NCBI GenBank assembly: GCA_022013695.1
Contig: JAKLPS010000027.1
Span: 60,716 to 124,715 of the forward strand
Direction: 5' to 3'
From: Weeksellaceae bacterium
GTDB taxonomy: Bacteria > Bacteroidota > Bacteroidia > Flavobacteriales > Weeksellaceae
DNA length: 64,000 nucleotides
Made by a program: the position numbers and the translations under genes. Under the pieces are notes generated by a model that was not told the origin of the DNA, ran no database searches, and saw only the letters and a list, made by a program, of their open reading frames with translations. The stretch's first letter is position 1. Each line of letters starts with the position of its first letter. Of the stretch, positions 1-8,437 are shown piece by piece.

Positions 1-1878
1 AATGAAAGAGTTAGAAAAGGTTTCCAACCAATTTTCCAATTACAGGATTTCCTGAAAATTAATAAAAATTCTAATTTGTGGACCTCCGTTTCTTATCAAT
101 TTGGAAAAGACAAGGGATCCCGATTGGACTGGCAGAATGTGCAGAATCCGTCACCAACCTATTATAAAAAATTACCAAGTTATTTTTCTAATAGTATAGA
201 TTACAACGCCTATCACAACAATACGGATCCCGCTTTGTACAGCACTTTAGAAGCAGGGCGCCTTGCTGCTTTGAGTGACTGGGAAAACAACAACGAGAAT
301 GTCACCCAACTCAACTGGAACGCAATGTATAACACCAATATGGCAAACGATGCGGTCGATCAGGCAGATTTGGCCAAGCGATACGGCCTTACCGGACGCA
401 GAGCAAAATACTTCTTAGTAAATGACGTGAGTGATGATAAAATTTGGAACGCCGCAACTCATTACACTTATAACTTTACAGACAAATCCAAATTCTTGTT
501 GAATGTATCCTATCAAAATTACCGATCAGAATACTACCGAGAGGTGAACGATATGTTAGGAGCAGACTATGTTTTAGGAGTTGATCCTTATGCACAGTCC
601 AACAGACAGGGCTCCTCGGGTCTTTATGATGTGAACGACACCAATCTTGCAAAACATGTGGGCGACAGAATTGGTTATAATTATATCCTTAGAAGACAGG
701 AAGTAAAAGTGAATCCGGGCATCAAATTCTCAACGGGAAATTTTGATGTTTTTGTAACTGGTTTGTTCGGATACTCTACTTCTAGCAGAGAAGGATTGTT
801 CCAACACTACCTCTATCAAAATAATTCTCTCGGAGAAAGCAAAGATTTCAACTACTGGAATTATGGTTTGAAAAGCCAGATCGTCTATAGACTTAATGGT
901 AGAAACTTCTTGGTTTACAACGGCTCCTATTTTTCGCAAGCCCCTTTCTTAGAAGACATTTTTATTAACCCAAGAAATAATAATTACGCAGCTCCTGGCA
1001 TCAAGAACACAAAAATAAACGGAAACGACTTGAGTTATGTCATGTCTACACCAAGAATGAAGCTGAGAGTAACTGGTTATCTTGTTGATACGCAAGATGA
1101 TACCAATGTTCAAAGATTCTTCACAGATGGACTTAGCCTCGCTACAAGTACCAGTGATGCCACCAACGGCGACACTGGTCAGACAGCAAGTGCTTTTGTG
1201 GTGCAGACGATGTCTAACTTAGACAAAAGAAATATGGGAGCAGAGTTGGGAGTAGATTACAAGATATTGCCAACGCTTTCCTTACAGGGTGTGGCGAATT
1301 GGGGAGATTACACTTACCGAAACAATCCAACTGTATATTTCGCATCCGACGTAGTAGCAGCCCCTTATGTAGATTATGGCAAAACCAATATCAAAGGGAT
1401 GAAAGTCGGCGGAACACCTCAAAAAGCATTCTCCGCAGGATTACGTTACAGCGATCCTCATTACTGGTGGATCGGTGCCAATTGGAATTATTTGGATGAC
1501 AACAATCTGGATCCGAATGCGATTACCAGAAGTGATGAGTGGATCCAAAATAATGCAAGCAACACACCTTACACCAATTTGGATCAGGACAAGGTTGATT
1601 ATTATATGAAGCAGAAAAAGCTAATGTCTGCCAATTTCATTAATGCAAATGTTGGAAAATCTTGGATCTTCGGAAAATATTATTTATTGATTTCTGCTTC
1701 TGTTAATAATATTTTAGATAATACAAAATATATTACCGGCGGATTCGAGCAGATAAGAAACTCCAACGGAAACGTAGATTTTGAGAATGATTTTAACAGC
1801 AAAACCCCAAACTTTGCACCAAAATACTGGTACACACAAGGGCGATCTTATTTCGTAAACCTACAAGTTAGATTCTAA
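1..1878 (+). CDS. TonB-dependent outer-membrane receptor, 5' partial
   Basis: The reading frame is open from base 1, so the TTG listed at 76 is not a real start and the N-terminal plug lies outside the window. What remains is about 625 residues of aromatic-rich alternating strands, typical of a 22-strand barrel. It ends in the outer-membrane signature SYFVNLQVRF with a terminal Phe, which is recognised by the BAM machinery. The next gene, 28 bases on, encodes a DUF5689 surface lipoprotein. This pairing resembles SusC/SusD-like uptake loci, but no SusD is visible. The substrate cannot be read from the barrel. The family is certain enough; the ligand is unknown. Confidence 0.9.
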   Translation, partial: NERVRKGFQPIFQLQDFLKINKNSNLWTSVSYQFGKDKGSRLDWQNVQNPSPTYYKKLPSYFSNSIDYNAYHNNTDPALYSTLEAGRLAALSDWENNNENVTQLNWNAMYNTNMANDAVDQADLAKRYGLTGRRAKYFLVNDVSDDKIWNAATHYTYNFTDKSKFLLNVSYQNYRSEYYREVNDMLGADYVLGVDPYAQSNRQGSSGLYDVNDTNLAKHVGDRIGYNYILRRQEVKVNPGIKFSTGNFDVFVTGLFGYSTSSREGLFQHYLYQNNSLGESKDFNYWNYGLKSQIVYRLNGRNFLVYNGSYFSQAPFLEDIFINPRNNNYAAPGIKNTKINGNDLSYVMSTPRMKLRVTGYLVDTQDDTNVQRFFTDGLSLATSTSDATNGDTGQTASAFVVQTMSNLDKRNMGAELGVDYKILPTLSLQGVANWGDYTYRNNPTVYFASDVVAAPYVDYGKTNIKGMKVGGTPQKAFSAGLRYSDPHYWWIGANWNYLDDNNLDPNAITRSDEWIQNNASNTPYTNLDQDKVDYYMKQKKLMSANFINANVGKSWIFGKYYLLISASVNNILDNTKYITGGFEQIRNSNGNVDFENDFNSKTPNFAPKYWYTQGRSYFVNLQVRF

Positions 1879-1906
1879 AAAATAATAATTTTAAAAAAGC
1901 AATATA

Positions 1907-3265
1907 ATGAATATAAAAAAATACTTCAAAATAAGTCTAGGGGCAGCTCTTTTAGTAGCAACCCAGATTTCTTGTATCCAAGACGATAATTGGGATGCGC
2001 CAGAGATTGTTTGTAACAACAAATTTGACGCTGCTACCTATTCTATGGCAGATGTTGTGGCAATGGCGCCCGCAAGCGGGACCAAGTTGTTCCCCAATTT
2101 ACCAGACTCCCCACCTGTTATTTTTGATGGTTACGTGGTATCATCTGATCAAAGTGGAAACTTTTACAAAACCATTTCTTTCCAAGACAAACCAGTCAAT
2201 CCAACCGTGGGACTGCAAATTGAAATTGATAACTCCGGTAATTTTGCCGATTTCCCAGCCGGTGCGCACATTAGAATCAAAGCCAACGGACTTGTTCTTG
2301 GCAGAGATGCGGGTGTGCTAAAATTAGGAGCAGTTGATCCCAACTACGCTATCGGAAGAATTCCTAAATCCATTGTCGGTCGATTTATGTCTGGAGTTTG
2401 CAGCGGGAACGGATTGGAAATTGTACAAATTACTCCTACAGTTGTCACATTAGATCAAATCACGGTAAGTCCTGGAGCGGATAAATTCATTAACACGCTA
2501 GTAAAGGTAAATGATGTTCAGTTTATTGATTCAGAAGTTGGCAAAAACCTGATGGACGTTGATGCTTCTAATACGCCAATCGACACCGATAGACATATTG
2601 AAAATCTTGCCGGCAAAACAGCGGTGGTAAGGACAGACGGTTTCTTCAAGCCAGCATATCAAATCCCGAATAAAAGCGGTGATATTACTTTTGTAGTGAG
2701 CAAATACAACTCCGCTTATCAAAATGTAATTAGAGCTTCCGGAGATATCAACTTTACAAAAGACAGACTGCCAAAACCAGCAACCATTTTTGAAGACACT
2801 TTCTCCAGTAATAGTTTTGCAACCAATGGCTGGTCTTTAGTAAGTGTGACGGGCGCAGAAACTTGGTACATCGCCGCCTTCGGAAATCCTAAACCGTGCG
2901 CAGCAATGAGCGGCTTCAACAGCGGGAATAAGGTTAATGAGGACTGGTTGATTTCAAAATCAATTTCACTTGCCGGCGCCAAAACGGCATCTTTCACTTT
3001 TGAAACGGATCGAGGCTATGCTGGAAACGAAATTGAAGTTTACGTAACCGAAAATTATACGGGTAATCCTGGAACTACAACTTGGACCAAACTAAATCCA
3101 ATTTTAGACACCACCACCACTTTCAGTGGATTCGTAAGTTCTGGAAATGTTGACTTTACGCCTTATATTGGGAAAAACGTTAACATTGCTTTCAAATATA
3201 CATCGACCACTTCTGCAGCAGCAACTTGGGAGATCGATAATGTAAAAGTTATCTTAACAAAATAA
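1907..3265 (+). CDS. DUF5689 / choice-of-anchor J lipoprotein
   Basis: A 452-residue predicted lipoprotein: a basic N-terminus and hydrophobic stretch are followed by the lipobox-like TQISC, with Cys as mature residue 1. Residues about 40-270 resemble DUF5689, an OB-fold-like domain common in Bacteroidota surface proteins. Residues about 290-452 (FEDTFSS, GWSLVSV, WEIDNVKV) look like a choice-of-anchor J beta-sandwich. No type IX secretion C-terminal signal is evident, so anchoring is probably by lipid. It lies 28 bases downstream of the TonB receptor and probably shares its transcript, acting as a surface partner for ligand capture. The substrate is not known. Confidence 0.8.
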   Translation: MNIKKYFKISLGAALLVATQISCIQDDNWDAPEIVCNNKFDAATYSMADVVAMAPASGTKLFPNLPDSPPVIFDGYVVSSDQSGNFYKTISFQDKPVNPTVGLQIEIDNSGNFADFPAGAHIRIKANGLVLGRDAGVLKLGAVDPNYAIGRIPKSIVGRFMSGVCSGNGLEIVQITPTVVTLDQITVSPGADKFINTLVKVNDVQFIDSEVGKNLMDVDASNTPIDTDRHIENLAGKTAVVRTDGFFKPAYQIPNKSGDITFVVSKYNSAYQNVIRASGDINFTKDRLPKPATIFEDTFSSNSFATNGWSLVSVTGAETWYIAAFGNPKPCAAMSGFNSGNKVNEDWLISKSISLAGAKTASFTFETDRGYAGNEIEVYVTENYTGNPGTTTWTKLNPILDTTTTFSGFVSSGNVDFTPYIGKNVNIAFKYTSTTSAAATWEIDNVKVILTK

Positions 3266-3284
3266 CCATCCAACTTTGAGAGAC

Positions 3285-3314
3285 AAAAAAGACCACAAAT
3301 TGTGGTCTTTTTTT
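3285..3314. terminator. Rho-independent terminator between convergent genes
   Basis: The stem GACCACAA / TTGTGGTC is flanked by A6 on the left and a T-run on the right, so it can work in both directions. It separates the DUF5689 lipoprotein gene from rnpA, which ends on the opposite strand. Confidence 0.85.
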
Positions 3315-3350
3315 ATGTCAGTTTGGGAAAATTATTCTGTCATCCGTCTG

Positions 3351-3722
3351 CTACTCCAACTTCCGCTTGCAAAGATTCAGAAATTGAGATTCAACCACCG
3401 CATAACTATCCGGCATTTCTTTGGAAGCCCAGAAAATCATCGCCATCGATCGATCGCCAAACGCCTCCAGATAGGTCGCCTTATTTAGTCTGTAAGCTTC
3501 TCTCAGCAAGCGTTTGATGCGATTCCTATCCACCGCCCTTTTGAAAAATTTCTTGCCCACCGAAACACCAACTCGATGATTGGGAACGGAAAAACTTTCA
3601 CCAGATTTAAGGTGAATTACCCGGATATTGTCCACCGTCAGCCACTTCCCTTTCTTAAAAAGATGGTCGATTTCTGCTTTTCTTTTCAGCTTTTCGTGCG
3701 AGGGGAAGGTGTTTTTCATCAT
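3351..3722 (-). CDS. rnpA: Ribonuclease P protein component
   Basis: A 123-residue basic protein with the RNase P protein signature RNRIKRLLREAYR (about residues 72-84) and the central V-SVGKKFFKRAV strand. It binds the RNase P RNA and assists 5' maturation of pre-tRNAs. It is the last gene of a minus-strand set, 8 bases after tcdA. In many bacteria rnpA sits between rpmH and yidC near dnaA; neither neighbour is present here. The first two codons are both ATG, so the start may be one residue later. Confidence 0.93.
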   Translation of the reverse strand: MMKNTFPSHEKLKRKAEIDHLFKKGKWLTVDNIRVIHLKSGESFSVPNHRVGVSVGKKFFKRAVDRNRIKRLLREAYRLNKATYLEAFGDRSMAMIFWASKEMPDSYAVVESQFLNLCKRKLE

Positions 3723-3730
3723 TCGGAAAA

Positions 3731-4456
3731 TTATTCTTTTCCCATTAAATAATTGATAGCCTCCGCCGAAGCATATAATCCGAAAAGCGCCGGCATAAAA
3801 CTGATTGTTCCATAAAAAGAACGTTTAAAATTAGCGCCATCGGTCATTTTCAGGCTGTCTTCATCTTGCAATTCTGTTGAGAAAACACATCGGACACCTT
3901 TATCGATTTTTTCTTCCTTCAGCCGCTTTCGCACTTGTTTTGCCAACAGACAATTGTGGGTCTTGTGAATATCGCGCACCAAAACTTTGCTGGGATCGGT
4001 CTTTCCGCCGGCCCCCATCGAGGAGACCAGTTTGGTTTTGCTCCTTCTGCAAGCGATAATTAAAGCCAATTTTGGAGTCAGAGAATCGATACAATCCAGC
4101 ACATAATCAAATTTTTCCGATTTTATAAGTGCATCCATTTTCTCCGGTTCCAAAAAATCATTGATTTTTGTCAGCTCAAGTTGCGGATTAATGTCCATCA
4201 AGCGGTGTCCCACCACGTCTACTTTATGCTGCCCAATCGTAGAATGCAAAGCCGGTAATTGCCTGTTGATATTGGTAATATCTACAACGTCACCGTCTGC
4301 GATCACCATTTTTCCCACGCCAGCTCTCGCCAGAAATTCTGCTGCGAAAGATCCGACACCACCTAAGCCAACGACCAGAACTTTGGCCTTTTGCAGTTTT
4401 TCAATGCCTTCTTCTTTGACTAACAGTTCGGTGCGCTCCAGCCAAAATTTATCCAT
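3731..4456 (-). CDS. tcdA: tRNA threonylcarbamoyladenosine dehydratase (TcdA/YgdL family)
   Basis: A 241-residue E1-like ThiF-fold protein. The nucleotide-binding GLGGVGS lies at about residues 30-36, followed by the ADGDVVDITNINRQ segment and GAGGK. The length and absence of rhodanese or second domains fit TcdA, which cyclises the t6A37 base of tRNA in an ATP-dependent reaction, better than MoeB or ThiF. It overlaps the 3' end of the upstream tatD-like gene by 8 bases and precedes rnpA by 8 bases, so the three are co-transcribed. The link to tRNA processing by rnpA is suggestive. tsaB, which helps make the t6A precursor, lies at 38 kb. Confidence 0.85.
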   Translation of the reverse strand: MDKFWLERTELLVKEEGIEKLQKAKVLVVGLGGVGSFAAEFLARAGVGKMVIADGDVVDITNINRQLPALHSTIGQHKVDVVGHRLMDINPQLELTKINDFLEPEKMDALIKSEKFDYVLDCIDSLTPKLALIIACRRSKTKLVSSMGAGGKTDPSKVLVRDIHKTHNCLLAKQVRKRLKEEKIDKGVRCVFSTELQDEDSLKMTDGANFKRSFYGTISFMPALFGLYASAEAINYLMGKE

Positions 4457-5072
4457 TTGTTACGATATTTTCCAAATTTTCCCACATTTGCTGATTCAAC
4501 TTTTCCAATGAAATTGATTTAAGATCTGCCACCTTTTGATACAGTTTAATGATCTCAAAATCAGAATCATCCGTTTCCAAAAAGAGTTTTTGAAGAGGAA
4601 TATTTTTAATGATATTTTGCAAAGATAAGTTTTCTAAAGCCGCATATCCAAAACTGAGGTAGAAGCCCGCTTCCAAAAGTTCTCTCGCAATATTCTCTTT
4701 TTTATTAAATCCATGAACAACTAAAGGAACTTTCGTGTTTTTGTAATGCAAAATCTGGGAAAATCGTCTCACACAATGGATGATGATTGGTTTTCTGACG
4801 GTTTGTGCCCAAGAAATATGTGCGGCGAAAACTTCATTTTGAAGTTCATCATCAATGGCAACATTGCTGTCTAACCCACATTCGCCGATGGCAATGCAGT
4901 TTGCGGAAAAAGAAGTGATTTTGATTTTTTCGAACTGGGTTTTCCAGTTTTCGGTAATGTCTTTGGGATGCAAACCTGCGGAAAATTTGGTGTTCGGAAT
5001 TTCTTCATCCAAACCTAAATTATAAATTCCGTTTCTAGCGAGTTGATGATGGTGAAAATCCAGCAAATCCAT
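4449..5072 (-). CDS. TatD-family metal-dependent hydrolase (short)
   Basis: A 207-residue TatD-like amidohydrolase. Metal ligands are visible as DFHHHQ near the N-terminus, GECGLD in the middle (the family's GE-GLD motif), IHC and VVHGF for later histidines, and LETDDSD near the C-terminus. TatD proteins are usually about 255-260 residues, so this is a compact variant. They act as 3'-5' exonucleases or general metallo-hydrolases. The ORF track starts at TTG 5078, but a TAnnTTTG box covers that codon, so ATG 5072 is preferred. It is the first gene of the tatD-tcdA-rnpA set. Confidence 0.75.
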   Translation of the reverse strand: MDLLDFHHHQLARNGIYNLGLDEEIPNTKFSAGLHPKDITENWKTQFEKIKITSFSANCIAIGECGLDSNVAIDDELQNEVFAAHISWAQTVRKPIIIHCVRRFSQILHYKNTKVPLVVHGFNKKENIARELLEAGFYLSFGYAALENLSLQNIIKNIPLQKLFLETDDSDFEIIKLYQKVADLKSISLEKLNQQMWENLENIVTNG

Positions 5073-5075
5073 ACT

Positions 5076-5083
5076 CAAAGATA
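5076..5083 (-). promoter_or_regulatory. -7 box TATCTTTG for the tatD-tcdA-rnpA operon
   Basis: A perfect TAnnTTTG box ends 4 bases before ATG 5072. The transcript would start at or next to the start codon, so it should be nearly leaderless. Confidence 0.5.
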
Positions 5084-5255
5084 AGGAATTAAACTTTTTC
5101 AGACGGATAACGAAACGATCATCATCATTTCAAAACTAAATAGTGGGGAGAAAGTGCAATGCCCGAGTTTACATTAGCCGGCAATAAAATGGAACATCAA
5201 ATTTATTCCTAGTAATTAAAGAATTTGCTACTTTTACATAGATTTTTCCTAATTC

Positions 5256-5885
5256 ATGAGAAAAAAATTTACCGAGAAACAGATAAAAATTCTGGATGTT
5301 GCAGAAGAATTAATTGCTAAAAAAGGCTTCGACGGCACTACGGTGCGCGATATCTGTACAAAAGCCAACATCAATGTTGCGATGATCTCCTACTATTTCG
5401 GATCCAAGGAAAAGATGATGTCCTATCTTTACCAACTGCGGGCGCAACGCACGAAAGAAAGTTTTGCTGAGTTCGCCCAAACTATCAAAGAAGGGAAACC
5501 CGAGATGCAGATGAAGGAAATCATCAATTATCTCTTGTCCCTGCTTTTCCGGTTCAATTATTTCCACGGTTTTGTGACGCAGGAGATCCGGACGATGGAT
5601 CACGTGAAAGATGATCTTTTGGATTTTTATCAGATCTGCGTCGCAAGGATCGATGAGGTAGTGAAAAAGGGCATTGTTTCAGGCGTTTTTCACAACGCGC
5701 CAAAATCAGAAGATGTCCTGACTATGATTATTGGCTCAACTTTATTCGTGATTAGAAATAGGAATTTTTATGAGCTTTACATTCCTGCAACGAGCGACGC
5801 GCAATATATGAAAGAAGCCGAACAGAAACTGAGAAGCAGTATTCTGCTGACGGTTTTTGCACTTTTGGATTATGATGCAGAGTGA
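5256..5885 (+). CDS. TetR/AcrR-family transcriptional regulator
   Basis: A 209-residue one-component repressor. Residues about 8-55 form the TetR DNA-binding domain, with the typical GFDGTTVRDICTKANIN-MISYYFGSKEKM helix-turn-helix. The C-terminal ligand domain is generic. It is a single gene, with a convergent serine hydrolase downstream and the divergent tatD operon upstream. The 177-base upstream gap contains no full TAnnTTTG box and no clear operator palindrome. The ligand and targets cannot be inferred. Confidence 0.88.
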   Translation: MRKKFTEKQIKILDVAEELIAKKGFDGTTVRDICTKANINVAMISYYFGSKEKMMSYLYQLRAQRTKESFAEFAQTIKEGKPEMQMKEIINYLLSLLFRFNYFHGFVTQEIRTMDHVKDDLLDFYQICVARIDEVVKKGIVSGVFHNAPKSEDVLTMIIGSTLFVIRNRNFYELYIPATSDAQYMKEAEQKLRSSILLTVFALLDYDAE

Positions 5886-5916
5886 TTTTTCCAGCTCGGC
5901 GCAAGAGCATTTTTAC

Positions 5917-7059
5917 TTAATTATGAGCCAATTTCAACGCTTCGTTGATGTAGAATTGCACTTCTGCCGGGCGGTTTTTGGCGTCCTTTTCTTGTCCTTC
6001 TTTATTGCCCAATCGCACGATAATCAGATCAAAATCCGGAACCACGATAACATATTGGCCATAAAGTCCCCGAAGATAATAATGGGGAATCTTGGCGTCG
6101 TCATTTATCCAAACGCCCATTCCGTAAACACCGTTTGAATGCTGCGTTGGTGTAATCATTTGATGCACAAATTTTTCATCAATCAAAGGAATATTCTGAA
6201 ATTTTCCGCCGTTTAAAAGCAGCGAACCCAGTTTTGCGAAGTCTCTGGCATTGGAATGGATGCAGCAGAACGCTTTTTCAACACCGAGTTCGTCCGTTGT
6301 CCAATCTGCGTCTTGCTCCATACCGAGCGGTTTCCACAGTTTTGCAGAAGCGTACTCGGCAAGTGGCATCCCCACGGCTTTGCCAACGGCAAATCCCAAT
6401 AGTTGAGTAGCGCCACTTTGGTATTCAAATTTTTCGCCCGGTTGTTGTTTTATCTTTTTTTGGAAGACCACCTGGGCTAAAGAAAATCCATAGTAGGCCG
6501 CTGCATTGGGCGAAAAGGGGTTTTTGTAATCCTCGTTCCAATCTAGTCCGGCTTCCATCGTTGCGAAATTTCGCAAGGTCAAATCATTCCCAAACGATTT
6601 TTCCGAAAATTCAGGATAGAAATCTGAAAATTTTTGATCAAGGCTTAGAATCCTACCATCATCAATGGCCTTCCCAACCAAGAGGACGGTCACGGCTTTG
6701 GCCATAGAAAAGGAGTTACTGCCGGTGTTATTTTTATAACCATCCCAATATCTTTCCTGCAAAATCTTCCCGTTCCGGATGATCAAAAAAGAAACAGATT
6801 CTGTGTCCTTCAGATGCTTTTCTAATTGGGGAGACAGCGCGATTTTGTTGTAATCCTTATCAATCGGCCATGGTTTGGCGTTTCCTTTGGAAATCTTGCG
6901 AGCCGGGAAATACTTGCCATCGTCAATCGTAGAACTGGTTTCTCCGCGCAAGTAAGTTAATCGGACGCCTTTGAAAAGGTACTGATAGCCGGAAATGTAA
7001 ACGGCGAGAATAACTCCTGCTATGATCAGAAGCGATATATTCAAAGGTTTTTTCAACAT
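5917..7059 (-). CDS. CubicO/beta-lactamase-family serine hydrolase, membrane anchored
   Basis: A 380-residue member of the class C-like penicillin-binding/esterase family. An N-terminal membrane segment (about residues 8-25) is followed by the hydrolase. The catalytic SMAK (the SxxK motif, Ser118/Lys121) and the YQS tyrosine motif in FEYQSGATQ are visible, with a GLYGQ loop late in the protein as third motif. Family members are periplasmic esterases, D-amino acid peptidases or, rarely, beta-lactamases; the sequence does not decide between them. It stands alone and is divergent from the DUF445 gene. Confidence 0.85.
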   Translation of the reverse strand: MLKKPLNISLLIIAGVILAVYISGYQYLFKGVRLTYLRGETSSTIDDGKYFPARKISKGNAKPWPIDKDYNKIALSPQLEKHLKDTESVSFLIIRNGKILQERYWDGYKNNTGSNSFSMAKAVTVLLVGKAIDDGRILSLDQKFSDFYPEFSEKSFGNDLTLRNFATMEAGLDWNEDYKNPFSPNAAAYYGFSLAQVVFQKKIKQQPGEKFEYQSGATQLLGFAVGKAVGMPLAEYASAKLWKPLGMEQDADWTTDELGVEKAFCCIHSNARDFAKLGSLLLNGGKFQNIPLIDEKFVHQMITPTQHSNGVYGMGVWINDDAKIPHYYLRGLYGQYVIVVPDFDLIIVRLGNKEGQEKDAKNRPAEVQFYINEALKLAHN

Positions 7060-7106
7060 CAGAAATACTTTAGTGTAAAATTAAATCTAATTTGCCCAAT
7101 TATCGA

Positions 7107-7114
7107 TAAATTTG
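7107..7114 (+). promoter_or_regulatory. -7 box TAAATTTG upstream of the DUF445 gene
   Basis: A TAnnTTTG match 29 bases before ATG 7144, giving a leader of about 25 bases. No strong -33 TTG at the usual distance was identified. Confidence 0.4.
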
Positions 7115-7143
7115 TTTGGAATGATTTTCGATTTTCTTGTTTT

Positions 7144-8385
7144 ATGAATGATGATCTCAAAAAAAAGCAACTTCGCAATCACAAGCGCTTGGCAACGGGA
7201 TTATTTATCTTGATGGCGATCGTGTTTGTTGGGATGACTGTTTTGCAAAAACAAAATCCTTCGCATTGGATCGGATACATCCGGGCCTTCTCGGAAGCAG
7301 CGATGGTTGGCGCTTTGGCCGATTGGTTTGCCGTGACGGCGCTTTTTCATTATCCTTTGGGAATCAAAATACCACACACGAATCTGATCGAAAACAGCAA
7401 AGAAAAAATCGGCGATAATCTGGGCAACTTCGTGGTGGAGAATTTTCTTTCGCCTCAAAATATCCGACCATATATCCAAAAACTAAAAGTTTCGGCTTAT
7501 CTGGGCGATTGGCTTTCAAAGGAACGAAATCAAAACCTTTTGATCTCCGAGCTGTCCTCTATTTTAATGGATATTCTTCAAAAACTGGACGACGATGCTG
7601 TGGTAAAATTCATTACGCATAAAGCGGAAGAAATGTCGCAATCCATAAAACTCAATGCCATCATCGGAAACGGAATCGAATATTTATTAAACAAAAATGA
7701 TCATCAGAGATTGATTACCGGTCTGAGCTCGCAAATTAAAAATTATATCCTCGCGAATCAACAGCTGGTGACGGAACGGGTGGAAAAAGAAAGCTTCTTC
7801 TTCATTCCAAAATCGGTGGATTCCAAAATTTCTGAAAAAATCACGAAAGGACTCAGCGATTATTTCCGCGAAGTGGAAGAAGACTTGAATCATCCTCTGC
7901 GAACCGAAATCACCCAAAAGATTTTTGAATTTTCCAAAGAATTGAAAGATGAACCAAAATGGGAATCGGAGTTTGAAGGCATAAAATCGGAATTTCTGGA
8001 TGGTGAAAAACTGAATCAATATGCCGAGGATATTTGGCATTCGCTGAAATCTTCGTTAATTGTAGAATTGACGGAAAATAATTCTAAACTGAAATCATAC
8101 ATCCAAAAAAATCTCGGCGAGCTCGTTGACAACCTCCAGAACGATGAGCCATTTCAGCACCGAATCGATCATTGGGTGCGGGTTACGGCTTACAAATATA
8201 TTCTGAAAAACACCAAAGGTTTCGGGGAATTAATTAGCAACACCGTCGGGAATTGGGAAGGCAAAGAACTCAGCCGAAAACTAGAGTTGGAAGTGGGGAA
8301 AGATCTGCAATTTATTCGTATTAATGGAACGGTCGTCGGCGGTTTGGTAGGACTGATTATTTACACCATCGCCAATTTCATATAA
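7144..8385 (+). CDS. DUF445 family membrane protein (YjiN-like)
   Basis: A 413-residue protein with a hydrophobic segment at residues 16-34, the family's ADWFAVTALFHYPLGIKIPHTNLI block at about 57-80, a long charged helical middle, and a C-terminal membrane helix (GGLVGLIIYTIANFI). It matches DUF445/YjiN, inner-membrane proteins of unknown role. It begins divergent to the serine hydrolase and converges on htpG. No function beyond family membership can be given. Confidence 0.85.
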   Translation: MNDDLKKKQLRNHKRLATGLFILMAIVFVGMTVLQKQNPSHWIGYIRAFSEAAMVGALADWFAVTALFHYPLGIKIPHTNLIENSKEKIGDNLGNFVVENFLSPQNIRPYIQKLKVSAYLGDWLSKERNQNLLISELSSILMDILQKLDDDAVVKFITHKAEEMSQSIKLNAIIGNGIEYLLNKNDHQRLITGLSSQIKNYILANQQLVTERVEKESFFFIPKSVDSKISEKITKGLSDYFREVEEDLNHPLRTEITQKIFEFSKELKDEPKWESEFEGIKSEFLDGEKLNQYAEDIWHSLKSSLIVELTENNSKLKSYIQKNLGELVDNLQNDEPFQHRIDHWVRVTAYKYILKNTKGFGELISNTVGNWEGKELSRKLELEVGKDLQFIRINGTVVGGLVGLIIYTIANFI

Positions 8386-8390
8386 AAAAA

Positions 8391-8416
8391 TAGCGACCCA
8401 AAAATATCGGTCGCTA
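8391..8416. terminator. Terminator between DUF445 gene and htpG
   Basis: The 8-bp stem TAGCGACC / GGTCGCTA with a 10-base loop lies between two convergent genes. The A-run on its left gives a T-run for the minus-strand htpG transcript. Confidence 0.75.
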
Positions 8417-8437
8417 TTCTTTATTGATTGAAAATGA

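Noticed and set aside
5917-7059. Calling the serine hydrolase a true class C beta-lactamase
   Set aside because: It has the SxxK and Tyr motifs but YQS in place of YAN and no KTG; CubicO-type esterase/peptidase is the safer name.
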